A stretch of 64,000 nucleotides of DNA from Talpa occidentalis (GCF_014898055.3 NW_023600993.1:21587048-21651047); one strand, 5' to 3'; shown: positions 44,970 to 55,730, counted from the first letter of the stretch. Translations and numbers: made by a program. Notes: generated by a model not told the origin, from the sequence alone.

Positions 44970-44999
44970 AAATTCCTTGAAAATGTTTTCAAGGAATTT
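44970..44999. repeat. Perfect 14-bp inverted repeat with 2-nt spacer
   Basis: AAATTCCTTGAAAA (44970-44983) and TTTTCAAGGAATTT (44986-44999) are exact reverse complements around TG. A 30-bp near-palindrome of this kind can extrude a cruciform. The core TTCCTTGAA / TTCAAGGAA also resembles a weak STAT-type TTCNNNGAA half-pair. Confidence 0.97.
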
Positions 45000-46449
45000 C
45001 ATGAAAAATGTTCTCTCCAGAGGTGAAAGGGACTATCTATTGTTTAATAAACTGGTAATCTTCCTTCTTAGAAACATTCTAAGCCATATAAATGGAGACA
45101 TTTATACTATCACAGAAAAAAATGTGCACACTTACCATATGCCATTTAGAGATGCTTAATCCTTGGAGATAATAAAGAGAATTTTACTCATTTACCAAGG
45201 AATATTTTTAAAAGAAGAATTTGCTAGGCTGGTTGATTTTCTGTTTTGTGTTAGCTACTTATTAGCAATGTCATGGCTTTGCTATTTAGACATCTCAGAG
45301 TCATCCGATATTCACAGAAGAGTGAATATTGTTTTTAGTTTTGAAGTTAATAGTTTACATAAGTAAATGTAGTTGTTTTAAGTGGAAAGCTACTCAAAGA
45401 CATTGACATGCCAGATAAAAATACTCGTTAAGGGAAAGGTGAGGTGAATACAATGTCCATACTGTAAGGGTAGATTGAAGTCAGAGAGGATAGAATATAA
45501 GCCATGGTTTCAATGATCTTTGCTTCTAGAACATTAGGGAAGTCTTTCAGCTTTGACCTTCTTCCTGCAATGCCAGTATGTTTTGAAGAAGAAAGTTAGT
45601 TAAGATGCAAAATACTTTACCAATGTGGGTAGCAATTGACTGTGTAGCTATCCAACTCATGTCATGGGACAGGGATCTGAAGATAAAATTCTCTAGAGCT
45701 TTGTTTTCATTTACATCACTGGGCTCCAACTTGTCATTTTACATTGTGTTTATTGTACCAGATAAATGTTTCCCAAACATGTGTGATATATTAGACTTTT
45801 TCATTGAAATATGTGATCCTAGGAACTTCCTTAGGAATTAAAAACTATGATTTTGACAAGACTGTCTCCTTTTTAATAGAAAGAAATAAGACACATTTTT
45901 ACTGTTTCCCATTTCAGAAATAATGTAACCTATTCAAAATTAAATTTTTAAGAAACTTATAAATGAAAACATAATGAAAATTTGATGACAAAATATGTCA
46001 CATTTCAATATGTTTTGTGTGACTAAATTCTATCATTTACATAAGTTGTTTCTAAATAATGAGGCAAAAGGCAAATGTCAGGGTGGGAGACTCCTCAGCT
46101 TGTTACGTGTTGCTGTCACGCACAGTTTTGTAGCTTTTATTCTTTGTGAATGAGGACATGGGGAATATGTCAGCTTGTGCTTTTTTCTTACAGTTGACTA
46201 TGAAATAGTAGGGTACTTAAGAAGTACACAAATTGCATCTGAACACGTGTTCTGTGTGCTTTCTGCTTTCTAACTTGACTTCAATGGTGGATAGAAATAA
46301 TCAGTTACATGATTGAAAATGAAAGCAATGTATGCATTTATGAAAGTTAAAGCCATGAAGTTTGCTAGAAATGTTCAGCTGAGGGCCTGAGTCATGGACA
46401 CACTCTTTCTCCACTAACTCTTATGCTGTCTTAGTGATACCAAGTCACT
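45000..46449. other. Intron 1, unassigned
   Basis: No exon recognised. Open frames of up to 78 codons have no relatives that I know. Confidence 0.4.
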
Positions 46450-46645
46450 CACCGGAGACAGAGTGGGGAACAGAACAGGCAGAGTGACTGAAATACACTG
46501 CTGAGGAAGGCAGCAGGTGAGACAGGAGAGGTCTGCCTCCCCATGTGGCTTGCTCCCTGGCCACCTGGGGATAGAACTTTTGCTGCAGAGGCTGCGGATA
46601 GCTTCATAGTGCGGTGCTTAACCCCCTGTGCCTCCAGGGAGGACC
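46450..46645 (-). repeat. tRNA-derived SINE, truncated at its 3' end
   Basis: Antisense copy that begins abruptly within the body (CACCGGAGACAGAGTGGGG) and runs to the head complement ending near 46645. The A-rich tail and the last 60-80 nt of the element are missing on the low-coordinate side. Old-type sequence; no target-site duplication visible. The tail was therefore lost after insertion, for example by deletion. Confidence 0.88.
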
Positions 46646-46729
46646 CTATCTTGGTATTCTTGACTGCAGTTCTCTTTAACTACCTAGTCCAGATCAAGTC
46701 AGTTGCCATGCTAATAATTTCCCATGTGC

Positions 46730-46757
<28 letters not shown>
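46730..46757. repeat. A28 homopolymer
   Basis: Twenty-eight consecutive A residues. No AATAAA lies in the usual window just upstream, and no retrocopy of a known gene precedes it. It could be the tail of an unrecognised retroposed fragment or a mononucleotide microsatellite. Confidence 0.9.
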
Positions 46758-46760
<3 letters not shown>

Positions 46761-47616
46761 CACACTCCAGCTACTGTTCTTTCTATTTCAGGAAATATGT
46801 CATAGGAGGAAGCCATACTAGACACAAAGGATTTGTAGACAGTTCCTTGGATTTCATTTTCATGGAAATTAGAAGATACTTACTTTAAACCATGGAGAGG
46901 GTTTATAAATGATCGCCCTAAGCTCTCTAGTTACTTAAGTTCAATAGAAAAGTGCCTCTCTCTCACTGAATAGATGGTGTGGAGAATCTGTGGGGCAGGT
47001 TAGTGCTGTGCAACAGTCCATTGTTTGAAGATTATGTTTCTGACAGTTCTTACTAGAAACCATTCATTCTTCTAATAAGTGTTATTTAAGGCCATACAGT
47101 GTGCCAAGAATTGGACTTGGCATCACCATAGAGATGATCAAATCCTAGTCTCATACATCAGACCCAAGAAGAAGTTGGCGCTGTTAATGTCAAGCGCAAG
47201 TCAAGAAAGACTGAGGCTCTGACACGATGACACTTGTGAAGTCTCCATTTTTGAAGGTGCCGACGTAATAGAAAATGTTTTATGCATATCAATGATTGTC
47301 AAGATCACATATCCCTTCAATATAAACTTTTCTAAATTATCAATGGAGATTTACTTCGGTATATTTTTTCATACAAGTTGATTTTTGTAATAAGCAAAAT
47401 GCACAATTTACAACAATTGCAGAATTATCTACAATTATCACATTAAAAAAATCTTTGCAGAAGTGCATGTTGTTTCTTTGATCTTTCAATTTTTGGATAA
47501 AGCACTGTTAATTATTTGGCAAGCTTGTGACGAGGGTAACTGGAAGTTGGAAAATGCTGAGATTGATATCTACTGTGTTATTTACATCATGCTGATTTCT
47601 ATAGGAACTGAAATGC
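46758..47616. other. Intron 1, unassigned
   Basis: AT-rich; no exon or named repeat. Some of the 47080-47160 part (AAGGCCATACAGTGTGCCAA) resembles the antisense L2 3' end. Confidence 0.35.
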
Positions 47617-47639
47617 ATGGAATAAAGTTGTATGGAGTA

Positions 47640-47920
47640 GGGCCTCCCCCGTGGCGCAGCGGTTGAGCGCTGGGCTGCAAAGCTGCCCGCAGCCTCTGCA
47701 GTGCCTGTTTGATCCCCAGTCACCGGGAGAGGGTCCCACATGGCGCACAGATCTCTCCTGCCGCACCCGCTGCTCCCCTCAGCAGTGTACTTCGTCTGTC
47801 TGCCTGTTCTGTTCCCCCCTCTGGCTCTGGTGAATTCTCTCACCCTCCCGCGCTTCTGACTATACCCAGTGCTTGTATAAATAAATAAATAAATAAATAA
47901 ATCTTTAAAAAAAAAAAAAG
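47640..47920 (+). repeat. tRNA-derived SINE, young subfamily (B box decayed)
   Basis: Head GGGCCTCCCCCGTGGCGCAG, A box TGGCGCAGCGG, then GTTTGATCCCC in the B-box position and a 10-nt deletion relative to the other young copies where CCGGCTGCTCCCCGGCC would lie. The tail is (AAAT)n TCTTT plus A13. A partly matching flank (GTATGGAGTA / GTATATGGAATA) may be the target-site duplication, but it is not clear-cut. Confidence 0.93.
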
Positions 47921-47933
47921 GTATATGGAATAA

Positions 47934-48689
47934 AGTTAACCACAGTAAGAAACAAAGATTAAAGGCCACAGGTAGCATGTCTATTGCACTCCTGTTTCTC
48001 TTTCAGAACCCTCCCTTCTTTTATGAATTGGTACCCCAACTTGGATTGAGTTCTAGACGACATTTCAAAAGTCAACTCTTTCATATCTTCTAGTATCGTT
48101 CACACTCTTGCTTATCCTTTCCCCTATGACTTCCATTTAAGCATAGCAGCAATTTCAGGTGTGAAATAAGCTTTTTAAGACATTATGCTGTTGTAGGCAT
48201 TTTTGGAAAATGCTAATGAAGCCAATAAACTAGCTCACCCAGTCAGATTTTACCCTAGTTCAGAGTTCTGAAATGGGGCCTGTTTTCTTGGATTTTCCCA
48301 CTCTGCATGGCAGTCAATCCACGGAGAGAGAAGTCACTATCTTTAACAATACCTAGAGATTTTTTAAGATTTTGTTTTTACTTTTAACTCTGGACTTTAT
48401 TAAGAGGACAAAGAAACTTACTGGAGTGTGAATAACGTAGATTTAACTGTGCAGTGAACCTAAATGCGCTTTGATAAAGCAAGTCATGAACAGTGACTTC
48501 AACCTTTCATTTTCCTCAGGCGGGACCCGGTGGAAACCACCCATCACTGTGCCTGAGGGAAGAGGCAGAGCCTTGGGGTCCTGCTTGAGGTCTTTTTACT
48601 CATTTGATCGCTTCTGGGCCCCTTTCTCTTTGCACTGCTTCTTAGAGCTCGGGCCTCATAACTATTTCAAGGGGATGCACAGTTTTGAC
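47934..48689. other. Intron 1, unassigned
   Basis: No exon or named repeat. GC content rises toward 48500. Confidence 0.4.
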
Positions 48690-49140
48690 TAACACAAAGA
48701 ATGTTTGCCCAAGGGTCTGGTCTTTACATGGAGTTGCTTCTCTTTCAAAACATTTGGCCTCCGTCTGAAGGGCTCACTTACTGGGGAGCCCGGGATGGCC
48801 AGATCCTGGGCCCTGCCGGAGCCCCTTGCCTCTGTGCGCTGTATTTTTCGCCTTGGAGCAGCTTCTGCCTCTGCTGTGCTGCTGCGGTGGGGGGAGTGTT
48901 TGCACAGGAAGAGTCGCTTCCTTGTGCTATTCTCCCAGCATTGTGGAGCTCCCTGGCGTTTCCCCTGCGCGTCCATCACAGCCCCTCCTGCCCTGCAGCT
49001 GGACGACTTCCCCCCTGAGCTCTTGCAGAAGGACCACGTGTTCCTCGCTCTTCATCGTTTCCTTTTCTCCTTCCCCGCCTTTCTCCTTCCTTCTTTGCTT
49101 GTTTCCTAGTTTCTTCTCCTGCAAGCCTGCTTGCCCTCCT
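48690..49140. other. Locally GC- and CpG-richer segment left of the pyrimidine tract
   Basis: An unusually GC-rich patch in an AT-rich intron. It carries several CpGs between 48780 and 49060 (CCCGGG, GCCGGAG, TGCGC, TTCGCC, CTGCGGTGGG, GTCGC, CCTGCGCGTCC, GGACGACTT, CCACGTG). A 134-codon plus-strand frame (48705-49109) and overlapping ones exist but carry no domain that I recognise, so no gene is called. It could be an unrecognised regulatory element or alternative first exon, or simply unique GC-rich DNA. Confidence 0.3.
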
Positions 49141-49965
49141 TGCCCTCCCTCCTCTCTGCTTCTCTCTCCTTCCTGCTTCCTTCCTTCCTCCGTCCTCCCT
49201 TCCTCCCTCCTGCTTCCTTCCTGCTTCCTCCCTCCTCCCTTGCTCCTTCCTCCCTCCGTCCTCCCTTCCTCCTTCCTGCTTCCTTCCTCCTTCCTTCCTC
49301 CTTCCTTCCTCCCTCCTTCCTCCCTCCTTCCTTCCTCCTCCCTTCCTCCTCCCTTCCTCCTCCCTTTGTCCTTCTTTCCTCCCTTCCTCCTCCCTTCCTC
49401 CTCCCTTCCTCCTCCCTTCCTCCTTCCTTCCTCCTTCCTTCCTTCCTCCTCCCTTCCTCCTCCTTCCTTCCTCCTTCCTCCCTCCTTCCTTCCTCCCTCC
49501 TCCCTTCCTCCTTCCTTCCTTCCTCCTTCCTCCCTCCTTCCTTCCTCCCTCCTCCCTTCCTCCTTCCTCCCTCCTCCCTCCCTCCTTCCTCCCTCCTTCC
49601 TTCCTCCTCCCTTCCTCCTTCCTTCCTCCTTCCTCCCTCCTTACTTCCTCCCTCCTTACTTCCTCCCTCCTCCCTTCCTCTTTCCTTTGTCCTTCTTTCC
49701 TCCCTTCCTCCTTCCTTCCTCCTTCCTTCCTTCCTTCCTTCCTCCTTCCTCCCTCCTTCCTTCCTCCCTCCTCCCTTCCTCTTTCCTCCCTCCTTCTTTC
49801 CTCCTTCCTCCCTCCTTCCTTCCTCCCTCCTCCCTTCCTCCTTCCTTCCTCCTTCCTTCCTCCTTCCTTCCTTCCTTTCTTTCTCCCTCCCTCCCTTCCT
49901 CCTTCCTTCCCCCTCCCTCCCTCCCTTCCTCTCTCTTCCTTCCCTCCTTCGTCCCTCTCCCCCTC
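49141..49965. repeat. Very long (CCTT/CCTCC)n polypyrimidine tract
   Basis: From 49279 to 49950 (672 nt) only four purines occur, at G49368, A49643, A49658 and G49689. The rest is C and T, in CCTT, CCTCC and CTTCC units. The 17-bp marker CTTTGTCCTTCTTTCCT occurs at 49364-49380 and again at 49685-49701, 321 bp apart, so part of the tract is a larger duplication. Both edges (49141-49278 and 49951-49965) are still pyrimidine-rich with scattered purines. The 463-, 318- and 287-codon 'ORFs' over it encode only Pro/Leu/Ser or Arg/Gly/Glu/Lys repeats and are artefacts of the repeat. Confidence 0.97.
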
Positions 49966-50850
49966 TCATTATTTCCTTTCATCTATTTCCCTCTCTGTTG
50001 TTATCTTTCTTCTATTTTCATTTCTCTCTTGTTGGGAAAACTAAATCCCAACGTAGATTCACCCCACAGATCTGTGCACAGAGCTGAGAAGGCCCCCCCC
50101 CGCCCCCGCCAATGGACTGCTTCTGTTGGAGCATTTTTCATAATAAGAAATACCTGTAAACCACTTAAGTGCCCGTCATTGCCCACCGTGCAGAATCAGG
50201 CCGGCACGTCCGTGTAAGGCAACATGACGCGGCCACAGGAAGGAATCCAGAGGCTCTCTCTGCATTCGCTTGGAAGCCGCTCTCACACATTTTTGTTAGG
50301 TGGAAGAAAAGCAAAGTGCAGACGAGTATTTGTTTCCTAAAAAGTAGCCATGGGGAAAAGACTATTTGTACATTTTTAAGTAGAAAACAGGCAGGGAAGT
50401 TCACGTGGGGAGCTGCCCCGGGTGTCAGAGGTGCTGGGCTGAGGAACAGAGGCTGAGGGATGTCACTGTGACACCGCTTTGTATTTATTAGATTTAAAAA
50501 ATTGGTTACATGTTTGCTGGTTCCAAAAACTAAATATAAATATGGAAACCTCAAAAGCCAAAGTAAGAGTCAGTTGAAAGAAAACTACTGATGCTTTAAA
50601 TACTAAAACATATAAAGAATTGATACAATCATGCATTTGTCCAAACTCATGGGTGCTCTTGTAGCATTTTACTTGCTTATGGTTTGAATCATGTAAAGTT
50701 TTGTTTTAACAGCCAACAACAACAGTTGAATATTATTAATTTCATACATTTCAGTAGAGTTTTTCTTTATCTTAGTTAAGGCATCAAAAACCCATCACTG
50801 GTTTGCCTGAAATATTATATCCTTTATGTTTATTTCTTTTCCTTTTTTCC
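49966..50850. other. Intron 1, right side of the tract, partly CpG-bearing
   Basis: Between 50085 and 50290 several CpGs occur (CCCCCCGCCCCCGCC, GGCCGGCACGTCCG, GACGCGGCC). The rest is AT-rich. No exon recognised. The 129-codon minus-strand frame (50165-50554) has no relatives that I know. Confidence 0.4.
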
Positions 50851-50852
50851 CC

Positions 50853-51145
50853 CAATATTTATTTATTTATTTGTTTGTTTGTTTGTTTGTTTGTTTGTTT
50901 GTTTATACAAGCACTGGGTACAGTCAAAGTTGTGGGAGGGTGAGAGAATTCACCAGAGCCAGAGCAGGGAGCAGAGCAGGCAGAAGGACCGAAGTACACT
51001 GCTGAGGGGAGCAGCAGGCGGCAGGAGAGGTCTGCGCGCCATGTGGGACCCTCCTCCATTGGCCGGGGAGCAGCCGGGGATCGAACCGGCGCTGCAGAGG
51101 CTGCGGGCAGCATTGCAGCCCAAACGCTTAACCACTACACCACAA
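50853..51145 (-). repeat. tRNA-derived SINE, young subfamily, head-truncated
   Basis: Antisense copy with an expanded tail: TTTATT units and then (GTTT)n from about 50871 to 50903, the complement of a (CAAA)n expansion like that of the 37051 copy. The body and B-box complement (GGGATCGAACC, about 51078-51088) are intact. The head lacks its outermost 10 nt or so, ending in ACCACTACACCACAAG instead of the usual ...CACCGGGGAGGCCC complement. No clear target-site duplication. Confidence 0.93.
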
Positions 51146-52315
51146 GTTTGTGTTTATTTCATTACTTTTTTATATAATAGAAACATTTGGAGGTTTATTT
51201 CATTTATTTCCCTGGGCCATCCAAGCAGTGCTGTGAGGTACGGCAATTCTAGTGAATTCACTTTCCATTCAAGCTTTACTAACTTGGCTGAAGTTTGTTG
51301 ATGAAACCCTCACAATATACCACTGGGATTATAGTGTTCTTAGAAAAATCACTCTGTATCTCAGCATTTCTTTGTGGGTCTCATGTCCTCACTAACACCA
51401 AGTTCATCTTTTTCAATGCAGTTTGAATCAAGTTCTTCCTGAGTAAATTTATCCTGTATTAGTCAAGCTTCTTCAGAGACATAGAACAATGGGATAGGTT
51501 ATTCCCTATGTCCAAGTATATACATGTTTATATATACATATAGATGTTCTATTATGGAGTTGAGTTACAGGAATTTTATTACAGATTTATGAGAGGAGTT
51601 GACTTGAGCAGTATAGGCAAGGAAGGCCCAGAGCTGCCATCTGAAAACTGGAGTGTCTGGAGAACTGGTGTTGTAATTCAGTTTGCATCTAATGGTCTGC
51701 ACACCATGGGGACCTCAGGGTATAATTCCTGGGTGAAGTGTGAAGCCCTGGAACTGGGATAGGCTTCCCAGGTAGGATAGACTCCCAGGAATGGAGAGAG
51801 AGGAAGAAAGGATTCTCCCTTTCCTGTTTTATTTTTCTTTTTCATCCTTGTTTTCCAGTCATGTGTTTATGTGGCTGTCTTCCCTACTAACTAGTCTGTG
51901 CTTGGCATCATAGACTGAGGTCCTGGTTACCCTTGTAAATCAGTGTGTAGCCCAGTGTTTGGTCTGTAGTCCTGTATTTAGTAAATGTTGCTATGTTGGG
52001 TAGGGCTGCAGTCTTACTATTGTGCTCTTTATAAGGAAGAAAAAAAATTAAAAATTTGAGAAGATAGGCGACTAATGTTAAGGAAGATGTTGGGAATAGG
52101 GAAAGAATTGGCTTTATTTTTTGGCATGGAAGTTGGAAGTCTTACACAAACTCTCCTGTTTCTTTACTAGTAGCAATAAGGACTAGTTTTAGTTTTGACT
52201 GTATTCTACCAGGTTCTCTTTAATGATCTCCTTTGTTTCATATTTGTGTTTATTTTGATGATGATTTGGACAATGCTCTAGTATGACTTGTAAGTCATTT
52301 TGTTACTTATGCCTT
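51146..52315. other. Intron 1, unassigned
   Basis: No exon recognised. Around 51460-51600 the phrase GTCAAGCTTCTTCAGAGACA followed by a TATA-type run resembles a widespread mammalian repeat ('cagggttctccagagaaacagaaccaat'). I cannot assign the family. Confidence 0.35.
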
Positions 52316-52331
52316 AAAAAATCATGGTCTA

Positions 52332-52594
52332 AGGTTTCCCTGTTGGTGTAGTGGTTGAGCGCTGGGTTGCGAAGCTGCCCGCAGCCTCTGCAGCGCTGGT
52401 TCGATCCCCGGTTGCTCCCCGGCCACCGGAGGAGGGTCCCACATGGCGCGCAGACCTCTCCTGCCGCCCGCTGCTCCCCTCAGCAGTGTACTTCGGTCCT
52501 TCTGCCTGCTCTGCTCCCCGCTCTGGTGAATTCTCTCACCCTCCCGCGTTTCTGACTGTACCCAGTGCTTGTATAAATAAATAAATCTTTAAAA
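52332..52594 (+). repeat. tRNA-derived SINE, young subfamily
   Basis: Bounded by a perfect 16-bp target-site duplication AAAAAATCATGGTCTA (52316-52331 and 52595-52610). The head has mutated at its start (AGGTTTCCCTGTTGGTGTAG), the B box GGTTCGATCCC is at about 52399-52409, and the body lacks one GCTCTG unit. The tail reads GTATAAATAAATAAATCTTT plus A. Confidence 0.96.
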
Positions 52595-52610
52595 AAAAAA
52601 TCATGGTCTA

Positions 52611-53070
52611 CCTTGTTGCTCTCAAGTCCTATGTTCATACTTAATTGTAAAAATTCATACTTTCTTTATAGCATGCACAGATTTGCATGTTTTCCAAAAA
52701 AATAAATCTAAAAATTCTGAGGGCAGAATAAATGAAAGGTTTGCACCTCCTCTTTCTCTCCCTCCTCTTCTTATGTATTATTATCATTGTGTCTCCCTTA
52801 TCTGGAAAAATAATAACTTACTAACATAAGCTATATTAATCCCTGCAACTTAGTTGTTGGATATGTTCCTTCATTTTTAATCAATATATGATTGCGTATG
52901 ACTAAAGAAGGAAACAAAAATGGTGTCACTTAGCAGTAGGCCTGCCCACGGGACCTGCGTTTGCTCCTGTTACAACATCAGTAACTCTGGCTCATAGTGC
53001 CATATTCTGTCATGTCTAACTCTTTTCACATTGACCCTGCATTTAAATTCAGATGATTTAGTTGTCCTAT
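52611..53070. other. Intron 1, unassigned
   Basis: AT-rich; no exon or named repeat. Confidence 0.4.
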
Positions 53071-53087
53071 AAAAACTTTGTTTTATC

Positions 53088-53350
53088 GGGCCTCCCTGGT
53101 GGCACAGTGGTTGAGCGCTGGGTTGTGAAGCTGCCCGCAGCCTCTGTAACACCGGTTCGATCCCCTGCCACAGGCGAGGGCCCACATGGCGCACAGACCT
53201 CCCCTGCCGCCCACTGCTCCCCTCAGCAGTGTACTTCGTCAGTCTGTTCTGCTCTCCCCTCTGGCTCTGGTGAATTCTCTCACCCTCCTGCGCTTCTGAC
53301 TGTACCCAGTGCTTGTATAAATAAATAAATAAATAAATACATTTTTAAAA
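53088..53350 (+). repeat. tRNA-derived SINE, young subfamily with short body
   Basis: Head GGGCCTCCCTGGTGGCACAG, A box TGGCACAGTGG, B box GGTTCGATCCCC at about 53154-53165, then a deletion after it (CTGCCACAGGCGAGGG). Tail ATAAATAAATAAATAAATAC plus TTTTTAAAA. Flanked by AAACTTTGTTTTATC (53073-53087) and AATCTTTGTTTTATC (from about 53352), an imperfect target-site duplication. Confidence 0.94.
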
Positions 53351-53366
53351 AAATCTTTGTTTTATC

Positions 53367-55485
53367 AAACATTAGAATTTTCAAATGAGCCAGTTTTCCA
53401 TAGAAATCAGGAGTAGGTGATTCTGGGCAAGACTTTATATATTGAAATGAGAAGTAAGAGAATGGTGAGATGTGATCATTAGAAATTATAGATCAGTTTT
53501 CCATAAACTTATAATAGTTGACACAAAATTTTAATGCTTGTGGGATTTAACAAAAGCTGGATATTTAATATTCTAGAATTCCTCTTAAATCCAACCATCC
53601 TGCACTACCCAATTCTTATGTCAGAAATCCAATGGATCTGTTGCTTCCCAGGAATTCCGTGAAACTGTTAGATGATTTAAGAACTCTGAAATGTGTCTGC
53701 CTTTCCCACACAGAGTAGCTTATTGGCCAGTGACGCATCTAGTATTCCTCGGTCTAGAGCATATTCTGTCCTCCATTTAGTTAACTTATGTTTATCCTTA
53801 TCTCAGTTCCTGACTTCTTTGCTCATCAAGCCATACCTGCCTTCCTTAGCTGGGGATGACAAACTGTTTGGATTAAAAAAAAATAGTTATTTTTAATTAC
53901 AGCTTATCATTTAGGAGATCTTACATATATTTAGTTTGCTTTTGTGTTTTTATCAACATTCTGAATTCAAATCAGAATCATTTGTTTACTCTGAAAAGTA
54001 AATTAATGTGTACCCAAGAGTCCTATGGAGGTGTTCAGAGCACTGCTTGCTTTCTATCACTTACCAACACCATTTCTAACACTTTCTAACACCATTTCAA
54101 GTTCACTTTTGTTTACATGATTATTTGATTAGTTTTTATTCCTCCATTATCCCCTGTCCCATAAAGACAGGTTCCAATTCACTATTTTAGCCTCTGTTCC
54201 TAATACAGTATTTTGCACATACTATGCAATGCATAAATATTTAAAAATATTAATCATAAAGGTATTTAGTTGAGGCTGTTTTTGTCAACTTTTTGAAATT
54301 CAAATCAATATTATTTCTTTATACTGAAAAGTGAAATAATTTTGTATTCAATGGCAGTGTAGGTAACAGGTTTTTTTTTGGTTTTTAATTCCTCATCATA
54401 TATTTCTCCCCTATAATTCTATTAAAATTTCTCCAGTGTTTGGAGATAACCTCTTGTTTTCAGGGCATGGTCTTATCCACAATCTGTGAATCAATTATAA
54501 GCATATGGAATTTAAAACGTATGTACAATTCTCTGGAGCTTGTGGTGTAATTAAAATTTGGAAGGGCAGGTGGTTGAGAGGTTCTATCAATTTTTTGTGT
54601 TGCTCTAAGATCAGAATATATGCAACAGCATATAGTTAGCATGTTTTCGATGCATATACAATGAAAGCCATAGCTGGTTCCTCAGCAAGACAATTTAGTA
54701 AAAAAATTAGAATGAAGTTGAAACTTTAATCTATTAGGAGCTGAATCATAGAATAACATCAGAAAACTGGAAAAAGGTTTCTTCTCTGCCCTAACTTTGG
54801 GCAGAGGCCACCAGAGAGTATTAACTGGATAGACTTATCGTCATCTCAGTTCACTTATTCAAACAAAATTAAGTATTTCAGCATCCCATATGGTGAGACA
54901 GGCACAATACTTAATCATTACAGATCCAGCATCTGATTGGTGAGCTGATCCTTGACTCACTAATGGAATTTAAAAATTTTGTTTCTTACTTAAGGAAACC
55001 ATGATCAGAGCTGGAAAATGTGGACCCCTATCACATTCCCAGATGCTTAAAAAAGTATGCATCCCTCTACTTTCAAGAGCAGCTTTTCCTATGCAGGTCT
55101 ACAAACCTTTGTGAAAGTCACATCGTCTCTGTGGTGTCACTAGACATTATCACCAGAAGAAAAGGTGTTCAGAGCTCTGTGTCCCTCCACTCTGGACAGT
55201 GGACTGTGTTGGATCAAAACACAAACTCGGCACTTGCAACTATTGATAGTTCACTGTGCTCTCAGCCAAATAACTGATCTTCTCTATTTCTCCGCACTGT
55301 AAAAATCTGCCTTCCTGGACTCTCATTGCCCTGTTTTCAGAGTGGGAGTTTGTTTTTAGTGCTAACCGTGGTTCATCATTCCGGTTTTGTGGGTCCCTTA
55401 ATAGCTTCTGCATTCAGCCACCCCGTACTAGATACTGTTCGGAGTAAGTAATACTTAATAAGTAATATTTTAAACTAAACTGATT
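53367..55485. other. Intron 1, AT-rich, unassigned
   Basis: No exon recognised. The phrase CAAATCAGAATCATTTG near 53966, followed at a distance by CAAATCAATATTATTTC near 54301 in a similar setting, hints at a degenerate local duplication: CTGAATTCAAATCAGAATCATTTG..., CTGAAAAGTAAATTAATGTG in the first and TTTGAAATTCAAATCAATATTATTTC..., CTGAAAAGTGAAATAATTTTG in the second (each split here). Confidence 0.4.
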
Positions 55486-55489
55486 TATC

Positions 55490-55730
55490 TAATTTATGAA
55501 ATCATTTGAGCTGGAAAAGACCTATGGTGAAACACATAGCTCATCCTCTTTTCTTGAATAGTGGGATAGTTTTTTATTGTCTATAAAATCCATTTGGGGT
55601 GGGTATCTATCCTCAGCCTTCATTATCCAGTGATAGAAATTCCACAGCCTCCCTTGGCAGTCTTCCCTATTGCTGAACTAGCCTTGCTTATTAATCCTAT
55701 AATAATACCTTATGTTCTCTAAATATTGAA
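55490..55730 (+). repeat. Probable L3/CR1 LINE fragment
   Basis: GAGCTGGAAAAGACCTATGG near 55508, CTCATCCTCTTTTCTTGAATAG, and then GTGATAGAAATTCCACAGCC near 55631, TCCCTTGGCAGTCTTCCCTA and TTGCTGAACTAGCC follow the order of the ancient CR1/L3-type repeat ('gagctggaagggaccttagaggtcatctagtccaacc ... ctcccaaggcagcc ... ttggacagctc'). Old and diverged. Confidence 0.45.

Noticed and set aside
49106..49969. 287-codon minus-strand open frame
   Set aside because: Translation of the complementary purine repeat (Arg, Gly, Glu, Lys). Same artefact.
48826..50217. 463-codon plus-strand open frame
   Set aside because: It is the translation of the long pyrimidine repeat (Pro, Leu, Ser, Phe only) with GC-rich flanks; no domain and no codon structure. 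Length comes from the absence of A and G, hence of stop codons.
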